A stretch of DNA of 64,000 nucleotides. It comes from Alkalicoccus chagannorensis DSM 18086. Its GTDB lineage: Bacteria > Bacillota > Bacilli > Bacillales > Salisediminibacteriaceae. This document shows positions 50,358 through 57,577 of the stretch, one piece after another. Position numbers and translations under genes: made by a program. Below the pieces are notes generated by a model, which was not told the origin of the DNA, did no database searches, and worked only from the letters and a program-made list of their open reading frames with translations. Numbering within the stretch: the first letter of the stretch is position 1; each line of letters opens with the position of its first letter. The stretch is from the NCBI RefSeq assembly GCF_000429725.1, contig NZ_AUCK01000004.1, forward strand, positions 118,266-182,265, given 5' to 3'.

Positions 50358-50927
50358 CTACATCTGTTTTACATACAAGTCGTTTGCTTTGTCTCTCATT
50401 TCTTTCATCTCCTGCTCGGAAGCACCGGATTTTTCGAGGCGCTCAAGCAGTTGTGCAGTAAAAGCAAGCTTTTCCTGGTTTTGTGTATCTAATATCATTT
50501 CCTCAAGCTCGACCTGCTCCACTTCTACTCCTGCTTCGTCGAACAGCTGCTCCGCAAACGGATGATTCTTATAGTCTGCAGCATAATACAGCTTCTTGAT
50601 CCCCGCCTGAATGATCGCTTTGCAGCAGTTCAGGCACGGGAAGTGGGTTACATATATCTCTGCTCCATTGGTGGCAACACCGAACCGGGCGCACTGCAGA
50701 ATCGCATTCACTTCTGCATGAATGGTGCGGACGCAGTGGTCATCCACCAGGTAGCATCCTTCTTCTGAACAATGGGTGCCTCCTGATATAGAGCCATTAT
50801 ACCCGCCGGCAATAATCCGCTTATCCCGGACAATCGTAGCCCCCACCATCAGCCTCGTGCATGTACTGCGAAGGGACAGCAGATGACTCTGTGCCATGAA
50901 GTACTGGTGCCATGAGATTCTCTCCAT
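50358..50927 (-). CDS. comEB: dCMP deaminase family protein ComEB
   Basis: Zinc cytidylate deaminase of the comE operon; it supplies dUMP in principle and is not needed for DNA uptake in B. subtilis. The 189 residues have TIHAEVNAIL and THFPCLNCCKAI (HAE and PCxxC), plus the extra Cys of the family (HCSEEGCYLVDDHC). ATG at 50927 matches the family N-terminus (MERISWHQYFMAQSHLL); GTG at 50936 is possible. Confidence 0.95.
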   Translation of the reverse strand: MERISWHQYFMAQSHLLSLRSTCTRLMVGATIVRDKRIIAGGYNGSISGGTHCSEEGCYLVDDHCVRTIHAEVNAILQCARFGVATNGAEIYVTHFPCLNCCKAIIQAGIKKLYYAADYKNHPFAEQLFDEAGVEVEQVELEEMILDTQNQEKLAFTAQLLERLEKSGASEQEMKEMRDKANDLYVKQM

Positions 50928-50976
50928 CAGTTCCACTCCTCTCTCCTTTTCAGTTTAGAGAAGCGTATTCTGCACG

Positions 50977-51600
50977 TCAATGCTGCAGATATGGACGCAG
51001 CTGATCCAATGTTTTCTCTCCGATTCCAGGAACTTCGACCAGTTCTTCGACCGATCCGAACGGCCCGTTTTCTTCGCGGAACAGGACGATAGCATCCGCT
51101 TTCGCCGGGCCGATGCCGGGCAGTGTCTGCCATTGGGCACTGTCCGCCTGGTTGATCGATATCGATGTCTCCGCTTCGCTGGAAGCATCCGGCTGAACCG
51201 CTGTACTTTCTTCCATTCCCTCTTCCGGGATCACGATCATCATCTCGTCCATCACACGCTGCGCCAGGTTCACGCCGTCTGCAGCGGCATGTTCAGTAAA
51301 TCCGCCTGCTGCGGAAACAGCATCTTCCACTCTGTCCCCTTCTTCCAGCTGATAGGTTCCCTGGTCCATTACCTCTCCTTTTACATCCACCATCAGCATG
51401 CCTGTGCCTTCCATATCCGCCTCATCTGTCACGGTCTCCAGAAGGACGGATTCCGTCTCTTCGTTTCGTTCTTCAGGGATTTCCCCCGATGTATCATCCG
51501 GCGAAAGAACCAGCCAAAGCAGTAGAATCACTGCTGCGCCGCTCCCATATTTCCAGCGGTTCGGCAGGGCATTCATATAGGCTTTCCCTTTTTCCAGCAT
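50977..51600 (-). CDS. comEA: Competence DNA receptor ComEA
   Basis: Membrane-bound double-stranded DNA receptor. The 207 residues have an anchor (about 17-34), an acidic linker, an SLBB-like segment (MLMVDVKGEVMDQGTYQL) and two helix-hairpin-helix motifs (TLPGIGPAKADAIV, EVPGIGEKTLDQL) that bind DNA. It is first in comEA-EB-EC. Confidence 0.96.
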   Translation of the reverse strand: MLEKGKAYMNALPNRWKYGSGAAVILLLWLVLSPDDTSGEIPEERNEETESVLLETVTDEADMEGTGMLMVDVKGEVMDQGTYQLEEGDRVEDAVSAAGGFTEHAAADGVNLAQRVMDEMMIVIPEEGMEESTAVQPDASSEAETSISINQADSAQWQTLPGIGPAKADAIVLFREENGPFGSVEELVEVPGIGEKTLDQLRPYLQH

Positions 51601-51763
51601 TACACCTTCTCCTCTCCAGCACCTCTTCTACTGTATGCCGGCTGCTGAGGTTGGAGCAGCGGCCGTCGGCTTCCTTTGTTCAGCTGCATTAACCATGCGG
51701 CCGGCACATTTGCTTCGGACGTTTCGCCGTGTGATGAAGTTCACCGACACAGTCTTCGTTTCC

Positions 51764-51840
51764 AGAACAAAAGCGCAGAGCGCATTTCGGTCTGAACGGC
51801 TTGCGGCGGCGCCGTTTCCCTCGATGAAAACTTTTACATT
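51764..51840 (+). repeat. Intergenic hairpin repeat, copy C (shortened)
   Basis: AGAACAAAAGCGCAGAGCGC aligns with copies A and B, with inner hairpin GCGC-AGA-GCGC (51773-51783). The closing stem and second hairpin are lost, but the end (TTTTACATTCTTAT) matches copy A. It stands just ahead of a terminator like the other two. Confidence 0.65.
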
Positions 51841-51854
51841 CTTATGAGCAAAAA

Positions 51855-51890
51855 AAGGACCGTCATCCCGTCACGGGAATAACAGTCCTT
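51855..51890 (-). terminator. Terminator of yqeM
   Basis: Plus 51855-51870 pairs with 51874-51890 through CGGGA/TCCCG and AGGAC/GTCCT; TTTTTTT follows on the minus strand. Confidence 0.85.
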
Positions 51891-51964
51891 GCCTTTTGAA
51901 ATCTCGCTGCATATGGTAACGTTCCTGTTCTCTTTTATAAAACTATACAGGAGGGGTTCCGAGA

Positions 51965-52699
51965 TTACCAGCTATTTTTTACGGCTTTGAAAAAAAGACG
52001 CTCATCATTCGGATTCGCTTCTGCTGCCCCGAATTCGCTTTTCACTTCAATGTCTGTAAATCCGGATTCCTTCAGCCAGCGCTCATAGGATGAAGGAGAG
52101 AACGTGCGCTGATACAGCTCTTCATCCATCCGTTCATAGCGCCCGTCTCCCCCTTTAACGAAAAACGTGAGCAGATGATGGACGCTGAGCGGGTCATCAC
52201 CCGGTTCACAGAACCAGAGGTAAGAGACTTCCGCCCCATCTTCACCATAGAGCTGATGATGAAAGATGTGCTCCATTTTAAACGGTGTATGCACATCAAA
52301 TAAAAACACCCCTCCTGCTTCCAGAGAAGCAGCAACATGCTGAAACGTCTGCTTGACATCGCTCTCTTCCGCAAGATAATTCAAGCCGTCACAATATAAT
52401 GTCACGACATCATACGTTCCTGCATGCAGTTCACGCATATCCTGCTGGACAAATGAAACAGATTCGCTGGCGGCACGAGCCTTTCCTTCTGCAGCAGCGA
52501 GCATGTCTGCGGAAATATCAATGCCGGTCATGGTGTAGCCTTCAGCAGCAAGCTGCAGCGTCAGTGTCCCTGTCCCACAGGCGAGATCCAGAATTCTGCT
52601 GCCGGGCTCCGCGAAGCGTCTCGTGTAGTCGAGCCACTCCTCGTATGGTGCATCCTCCATAAGCAGATCGTATAAAGACGCAAAATGCGTACTGCTCAT
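51965..52699 (-). CDS. yqeM: Class I SAM-dependent methyltransferase YqeM
   Basis: Methyltransferase of unknown target. The 244 residues show the SAM motif LDLACGTGTLTLQLA near residue 38, GIDISADML, VTLYCDGLNYL, and a C-terminal CapZ/YqeM-like part. It follows rsfS by 14 bases, the conserved order. Function unproven, though the rsfS neighbourhood hints at ribosome or tRNA work. Confidence 0.9.
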   Translation of the reverse strand: MSSTHFASLYDLLMEDAPYEEWLDYTRRFAEPGSRILDLACGTGTLTLQLAAEGYTMTGIDISADMLAAAEGKARAASESVSFVQQDMRELHAGTYDVVTLYCDGLNYLAEESDVKQTFQHVAASLEAGGVFLFDVHTPFKMEHIFHHQLYGEDGAEVSYLWFCEPGDDPLSVHHLLTFFVKGGDGRYERMDEELYQRTFSPSSYERWLKESGFTDIEVKSEFGAAEANPNDERLFFKAVKNSW

Positions 52700-52713
52700 T
52701 CAGACCGCCCTCC

Positions 52714-53073
52714 TCAGCGAAGCATATCCTCAAGCTCGTAGACCGGGGCGTCTCCCCACATTTTCTCAAGCTGATAGTACTCTCTGTCCTCTTTATGAAA
52801 GACGTGAACGACCACATCCGCCAGGTCAATCAGGATCCATCGGGCCTCACGCATCCCTTCGACACGTTTGACGGGAAGCCCTGCTTCTTCAATCTGGTCT
52901 TTAATCTCACGCGCAATGGCCTCGACCTGTGTTTCTGAGGTACCATGACAAACTACAAAGTAATCAGCAATGGAAGAGATCCCCTCCATATTCAAAGTTC
53001 GTATCTGCTGTGCGCTTTTTTCATCGGCCGCTTGTAGAACGGTCTGTACGATTCGTTCACTCTCGTTAGTCAA
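52714..53073 (-). CDS. rsfS: Ribosomal silencing factor RsfS
   Basis: Binds L14 and prevents subunit joining when nutrients are low. The 119 residues include ISSIADYFVVCHGTSETQVEAIA and ILIDLADVVVHVF, the family pattern. 87 bases downstream of yqeK. Confidence 0.96.
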   Translation of the reverse strand: MTNESERIVQTVLQAADEKSAQQIRTLNMEGISSIADYFVVCHGTSETQVEAIAREIKDQIEEAGLPVKRVEGMREARWILIDLADVVVHVFHKEDREYYQLEKMWGDAPVYELEDMLR

Positions 53074-53160
53074 ATCGATTGTTCATCCTTTCCTGATGAT
53101 ATAATTTATCGGTATTCCAAACGGTTGATTCGTTTAATCACATTGTACATGAGTCCCTGA

Positions 53161-53748
53161 TTAAAGGGAAATCCGCCGCCTTTGTTCCTGTCGGATCAGA
53201 TCATTGTATGCCTCGACAGAAGCAGGATAAATGGACACCTGCTTTCCCGCGAGAAACTGAATCATCTGGGATGAAGCCTGCAGACATCCTGCCTCCAGAC
53301 TCTCTTCAGCGGCCTGCCTTGCTGCGTCCGCTCCAGCGAAGGTCCTTCCCGGTTCAATATAATCTGCCAAAAAGAGAATCTTCTCCTCCAGCGTCATTCC
53401 GGCTCGGCCTGTCGTGTGCGACGCAATCATCTGCAGCACAGCTTTATCCTCCACACCGCATTCTTCTTTCAACAGCAGCGCGCCGACAAAAGCGTGCAGC
53501 AGTTCGTCCTGGTGCTCATGAAGGTTGTCAGGAATGCTGGGGCTGCTGTTTATTCTGCTCCGCATTTCATCAGCATCCCGGTACTTGGCATAGTCATGCA
53601 GGTATGCAGCAAGGCGGATCCGCTTCCGGTCTCCTCCGTACCTTTCTACGAGCTGATCCGCGGTTTCGACGACCCGGATCGTATGCTCGTACCGCCGGGG
53701 TTTCAATGCCTGCTGTATGATGCGGTCTGCTTCATGTTCGGTCATCAT
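53161..53748 (-). CDS. yqeK: HD-domain Ap4A hydrolase YqeK
   Basis: Symmetrical diadenosine tetraphosphatase family. The 195 residues contain HTIRVVETADQL, the metal pair AAYLHDYAKY, and HAFVGALLL, then HTTGRAGMTLEEKILFLADYIEPGR. The ATG at 53748 overlaps the nadD end by 17 bases; AAGGAGC is 11 bases before it. Confidence 0.93.
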   Translation of the reverse strand: MMTEHEADRIIQQALKPRRYEHTIRVVETADQLVERYGGDRKRIRLAAYLHDYAKYRDADEMRSRINSSPSIPDNLHEHQDELLHAFVGALLLKEECGVEDKAVLQMIASHTTGRAGMTLEEKILFLADYIEPGRTFAGADAARQAAEESLEAGCLQASSQMIQFLAGKQVSIYPASVEAYNDLIRQEQRRRISL

Positions 53749-54319
53749 ACAATCCGTGCTCCTTTATTAAACGGTTTACTTCCGACGTAACGTAAAATTG
53801 ATTCCAGTTGCCGCTCCAGGCTCTTTCACGCAGCTCAGAAGAGGAAATGTCCACCGCCAGCGTATCAAGAATCCTGACGTCAGCAAATCCTATCGAAGAA
53901 GCTGGTGCCATGTCCTGCCCTGGCCGGCTCAGGACGATAAAGGGAAGCATTTCTCTCAGCTCCGTCCACCGGTCCCATCGCTGGAACGATTCCAGGCTGT
54001 CAGCTCCCATGATGAAATAGAACTCTCTGTCAGGATGCTTCTGCTTCAGTGCCTCGATCGTATCCAGCGTATAGGAGGCTCCGCTCCGGTCCACCTCTTC
54101 CCGGCAGACGGAAAATTGAGCGGACAGCGATGCCATGGCTTCCACCATGCGGAGCCGGTCTTCTTCTGAAGCAGATGAATCCTGCTTCAGGGGCTGCCTG
54201 CTGTTCGGAAGCCACCAGACTTCTTCAAGTCCGCACTGAACCGATGCCTCTTCTGCCATCAATAAATGGCCGATATGCGGGGGATCAAAGGTCCCCCCCA
54301 GCAGACCCGTCTTTTTCAT
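53732..54319 (-). CDS. nadD: Nicotinate-nucleotide adenylyltransferase
   Basis: Makes deamido-NAD from NaMN. The 195 residues begin GLLGGTFDPPHIGHLLMAEEA with the HxGH active-site motif, and end in DISSSELRERAWSG (ISxTxxR-like). It is translated with yqeK. Confidence 0.96.
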   Translation of the reverse strand: MKKTGLLGGTFDPPHIGHLLMAEEASVQCGLEEVWWLPNSRQPLKQDSSASEEDRLRMVEAMASLSAQFSVCREEVDRSGASYTLDTIEALKQKHPDREFYFIMGADSLESFQRWDRWTELREMLPFIVLSRPGQDMAPASSIGFADVRILDTLAVDISSSELRERAWSGNWNQFYVTSEVNRLIKEHGLYDDRT

Positions 54320-54344
54320 GACCGGGCTCCTTTCCCCACGTCAT

Positions 54345-54644
54345 TTAGTTACGCGGCAGTTCGATGGATTTGTTTTCCTTGGATTCCTTATAGAAAATCA
54401 TGGTATTACCGATCACCTGAACAACCTCAGCCTGCGCTCCTCGAGCAATCTGCTCTGCAGTCTGGTGCTTGTCTTCCATATTGTTTTGAAGAATATTGAC
54501 TTTGATCAGCTCCCGCGCTTCCAGCGCATCAGCTGTCTGTTTGATTAAATTGTCGTTCACACCTGCTTTCCCTACCTGAAAAACAGGCTTTAAGCTGTGT
54601 GCTTCTCTACGCAGAAACCGTTTCTGCTTACCAGTCAGACTCAT
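54345..54644 (-). CDS. yqeI: CRM-domain RNA-binding protein YqeI (YhbY)
   Basis: A 99-residue CRS1/YhbY protein that associates with pre-50S ribosomes. It starts LTGKQKRFLRREAHSLKPVFQVGKAG (cut) and has the GNTMIFYK end. Placed between aroE and nadD as in B. subtilis. Confidence 0.95.
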   Translation of the reverse strand: MSLTGKQKRFLRREAHSLKPVFQVGKAGVNDNLIKQTADALEARELIKVNILQNNMEDKHQTAEQIARGAQAEVVQVIGNTMIFYKESKENKSIELPRN

Positions 54645-54651
54645 ACGATTG

Positions 54652-55473
54652 TTATCCCCTTTTTAATAGTTGTTCCCGGACTGCGCGCTCCATTGCCTGT
54701 ACCGGCGCATCGTCACCCGTCCATCGTTCAAAAGCATCCGCTCCCTGCTGAATAAACATGCCGAATCCATTCAGCGTCTGGGCGCCCGCCTGTTCTGCTT
54801 CGTGCAGCAGCTTTGTCTCCCACGGATTGTAGATCATATCACTGACAAGACAGCCATCCAGATCCGCCTCGAGCCGCAGCGGGCGTTGATCGATGTCCGG
54901 ATACATGCCGATCGACGTGGAGTTGATGATAACGGGGTACTCTTTCTGACGCTCCTCGGCTTCCTGGAGCGACATGAACGCCGCTCCACATTCAGCGGCA
55001 AGCTTTTCGGCTTTTTCTACAGTCCGATTAGCAATCGTAACAGATGCACCACGGTTTGTCAGCGTGATGGCAGCCGCTCTCGCAGCTCCCCCTGCACCCA
55101 GCAGCAGAATTTCTTCATCGAGCACATGCGGGCGGATGGAGAGTAGGGAACGGAGATAGCCTGTTCCGTCTGTGTTGTATCCAGTCAATATTCCATCCTC
55201 GTTGATGATCGTGTTTACCGCCCCGATCTTTTCTGCCTCTGTATCAATGGCATCGAGAAGCGGGATGACGGCCTCCTTGTGCGGAATAGTGACATTGGCT
55301 CCATGAAATTGCATGGCCCGCAGTCCCGCTATAGCCTCTTTCAGTTTATCCGGCTTCACATGAAGCGGAACATAATAAGCAGTAAGTCCACATGCCTCAT
55401 ATGCTGCCTGATGCATGAGCGGGGACAGACTGTGATGGACAGGGTCTCCGATTACTCCGTATAAGCGGGTCAT
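54652..55473 (-). CDS. aroE: Shikimate 5-dehydrogenase
   Basis: NADPH-dependent step of the shikimate pathway. 273 residues with YGVIGDPVHHSLSPLMHQAA, the catalytic NVTIPHKEAV, NTDGTGYLR, and the Rossmann loop LLGAGGAARAAAI. It follows yqeH by 13 bases; B. subtilis calls it aroD. Confidence 0.97.
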   Translation of the reverse strand: MTRLYGVIGDPVHHSLSPLMHQAAYEACGLTAYYVPLHVKPDKLKEAIAGLRAMQFHGANVTIPHKEAVIPLLDAIDTEAEKIGAVNTIINEDGILTGYNTDGTGYLRSLLSIRPHVLDEEILLLGAGGAARAAAITLTNRGASVTIANRTVEKAEKLAAECGAAFMSLQEAEERQKEYPVIINSTSIGMYPDIDQRPLRLEADLDGCLVSDMIYNPWETKLLHEAEQAGAQTLNGFGMFIQQGADAFERWTGDDAPVQAMERAVREQLLKRG

Positions 55474-55486
55474 AACGTTCAGCCTC

Positions 55487-56593
55487 CTAAAATATTGATT
55501 CTCGGATCGTCACTTCTGCTCCTTCTGGAATATACGTCCGGACAACAGCACCATCCCCACTAATAGTAATCCAGCCCAAGCCGGAAAATACCATATCATA
55601 CTTTCCCGCAGGCACTTTCCATTCTTTTTCCTGCATCGGAGGAAAAGAGGCTGCATGCTCTTCTTCCGGCGGTGAGAGCATCCCGCCGAGGTGTTGATCG
55701 TAAAGCAGGTCTGCTTTTTCCAGTTTCGTCCGGTGGATAGGGAGCTCATTCGACATATAAACGATAAACGACTGTGCTTCTCCTTCGAGAAAATCCATCC
55801 TTCCAAGCCCTCCGAAAAACAACGTCTGCTCCGCCTGCAGCTGATAGACACGCTGCTTGATTTCTTTCTGCGGCGTGATCACTTTCAGCTCTTTGGTGTT
55901 GAGTAAGTGTGCCATCTGCTGGCGGTTGACAATCCCGGGCGTATCGTAAAGCGCGGTCTGGTCATCCAGCGGGAGATCGATCATATTGAGGGTCGTCCCT
56001 GGAATATTGGACGTCGTAATCATCGGCGTCCCTTCTTCACCAAACTGCTGGATCAGCTTGTTTACGAAGGTGGACTTGCCGGTATTTGTACATCCAACAA
56101 TGTAGACGTCTCGATTTTTCCGGTAAGCGTCAATCAAACCGGCTGTCTCCTCGACACCTTCGCCGGAGACAGCACTCATCAGCACAGCATCTACGGGTTT
56201 CATACCGAATTCTTTCGCACGCCGGCGCATCCATTTCAAAATTTTGTTGCGATTCACGAGCTTTGGCAGCAGATCGACTTTATTCCCGACAAGCAGCACC
56301 GGATTCCCCCCTGCAAAACGCGGGAGGCCGTTCAGCCAGCTTCCGTCAAAATCAAAGATATCAACAACTTTGACAATAAGGGCTTTACGGCTGCCGATTT
56401 CATGAATGATTTTCAAGAAATCATCATCCGTCATATCAACACCTTCAATCTCATTATAATGCTTCAGGCGGAAACACCGCTGACAGATCACGTGCTCGCG
56501 CTCGAGCGCCGCAGGCGGCGCGTAACCCGCTGCTCCTTTATCTGCTGTCTGGATGACCGCACCGCAGCCGGAGCAGACTACTCTCTCTCCCAT
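55487..56593 (-). CDS. yqeH: Circularly permuted GTPase YqeH
   Basis: 30S subunit assembly GTPase. The 368 residues have an N-terminal Cys4 zinc site (CSGCGAVIQ, CQRCFRLKHY), then G4 (NKVDLLPK) before G1 (GCTNTGKST) and G3 (DTPG), the permuted order. Overlaps the yqeG stop by 16 bases. Confidence 0.97.
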   Translation of the reverse strand: MGERVVCSGCGAVIQTADKGAAGYAPPAALEREHVICQRCFRLKHYNEIEGVDMTDDDFLKIIHEIGSRKALIVKVVDIFDFDGSWLNGLPRFAGGNPVLLVGNKVDLLPKLVNRNKILKWMRRRAKEFGMKPVDAVLMSAVSGEGVEETAGLIDAYRKNRDVYIVGCTNTGKSTFVNKLIQQFGEEGTPMITTSNIPGTTLNMIDLPLDDQTALYDTPGIVNRQQMAHLLNTKELKVITPQKEIKQRVYQLQAEQTLFFGGLGRMDFLEGEAQSFIVYMSNELPIHRTKLEKADLLYDQHLGGMLSPPEEEHAASFPPMQEKEWKVPAGKYDMVFSGLGWITISGDGAVVRTYIPEGAEVTIRESIF

Positions 56594-57096
56594 TCAATCA
56601 ATCCTTTCTGCTTCATTTTCTTCATGACTCTTCGTTCGATTCTTCTGTTGATTTTGGTCATAATGCCGTCGTTGGAGGCAACCGGCACAACCAGAATGGT
56701 ATGAAAACCGGCTCTGTTGCCACCGAGAATATCCGTGAGCAGCTGATCGCCGACTACGACTGCCTCCCTTCGCTCGGTGCCTGCGAGTCTGCAGGCACTG
56801 ATAAACGCGCGGCTTAACGGCTTCCTGGCGCTGTGAATGAACGGGATTCCGTGGGGAGAGGCAAAGGCCTGCACCCGCTTTTCGTTATTGTTGGAGACAA
56901 TGATGACATGAAAACCGCTCTCATCCAGCTTCTTCAGCCATTCCAGCAGTCGCTCGGTCGCTTCCGGACGGTCCCATTCTACTAATGTATTATCAAGGTC
57001 CGTGATGATCGTCCGGACTCCATGTTTCTGCAGGTCCTCTGTATCAATGTCGTATACAGAAGGAACATACTGATTCGGAATAAATTTTTTAAGCAC
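56578..57096 (-). CDS. yqeG: HAD-IIIA phosphatase YqeG
   Basis: Haloacid dehalogenase-type phosphatase of 172 residues, substrate unknown; the related plant and mitochondrial enzymes act on phosphatidylglycerophosphate. Motif I TDLDNTLVEWD, motif II VSNN, motif III-IV VVGDQLLTDILGGNRAG. The GTG at 57096 is seven bases past GGGAGGAG. First gene of the yqeG-yqeH-aroE-yqeI-nadD string. Confidence 0.93.
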   Translation of the reverse strand: MLKKFIPNQYVPSVYDIDTEDLQKHGVRTIITDLDNTLVEWDRPEATERLLEWLKKLDESGFHVIIVSNNNEKRVQAFASPHGIPFIHSARKPLSRAFISACRLAGTERREAVVVGDQLLTDILGGNRAGFHTILVVPVASNDGIMTKINRRIERRVMKKMKQKGLIEWERE

Positions 57097-57577
57097 GGCA
57101 GCTCCTCCCATCGTTCTCATCATATAATACCTTTAACAACGGACACATTTCAACGCCGCAGGCAGATTTCTCTTCAGGATCCCTGTTTTACCCTTTCATC
57201 TTTCCTCAGAATAGAAATTCCATATACAGGAAATTACATCCTTTATTTTCAAATTATTGACGTGCTCACGCCAGCTTTACGGGTCTGCCAGTAAAAAAAG
57301 TTTCGTGTCATGTTCATGTTTCTACATATTTATAAGAAACAGAAAGGTGATCATCCTTCTCGTGTAAAGGATGCACGCGTCGCTTATTTGTATTATAATT
57401 TACTCTGTGAATCTAACGGGCATGCTGATGTCTGTCTTTTGAAGGAAGCGAAGGCTTCCTTTTTCATTTCGCTTATGTCCCGGCAGCTGCAGGACATAAA
57501 TTATATGATGTTTCAGGTGCTGAATGACCTGAATCGAAACGATACCAGTCTGATCATTGAAAAGGAGGTCTCATCCG
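57097..57577 (+). promoter_or_regulatory. Leader region of mrpA with early terminator and two further hairpins
   Basis: TATAAT at 57394-57399 (weak -35) is followed by AAGGAAGC-GAAG-GCTTCCTT-TTTC (57442-57464), an intrinsic-terminator shape. TTATGTCC/GGACATAA (57473-57499) and TTCAGGT/ACCTGAA (57512-57533) come next, then AAAGGAGG. No plus-strand gene lies upstream for the terminator to serve. ATGTCT at 57428-57433 could compete with 57475-57480 for GGACAT. A regulatory attenuator is inferred; folding was by eye. Confidence 0.5.
57442..57464 (+). terminator. Terminator-like hairpin in the mrpA leader
   Basis: An 8-bp GC-containing stem with GAAG loop and a run of five T. It lies about 114 bases ahead of the mrpA start and is therefore an attenuation candidate. 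Confidence 0.6.

Larger units (their letters stand above)
51601..51964. other. Intergenic region upstream of comEA
   Basis: The comER gene found here in B. subtilis is missing. The region holds repeat copy C (51764-51840) and the yqeM terminator. No clear gene is seen. Confidence 0.6.
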
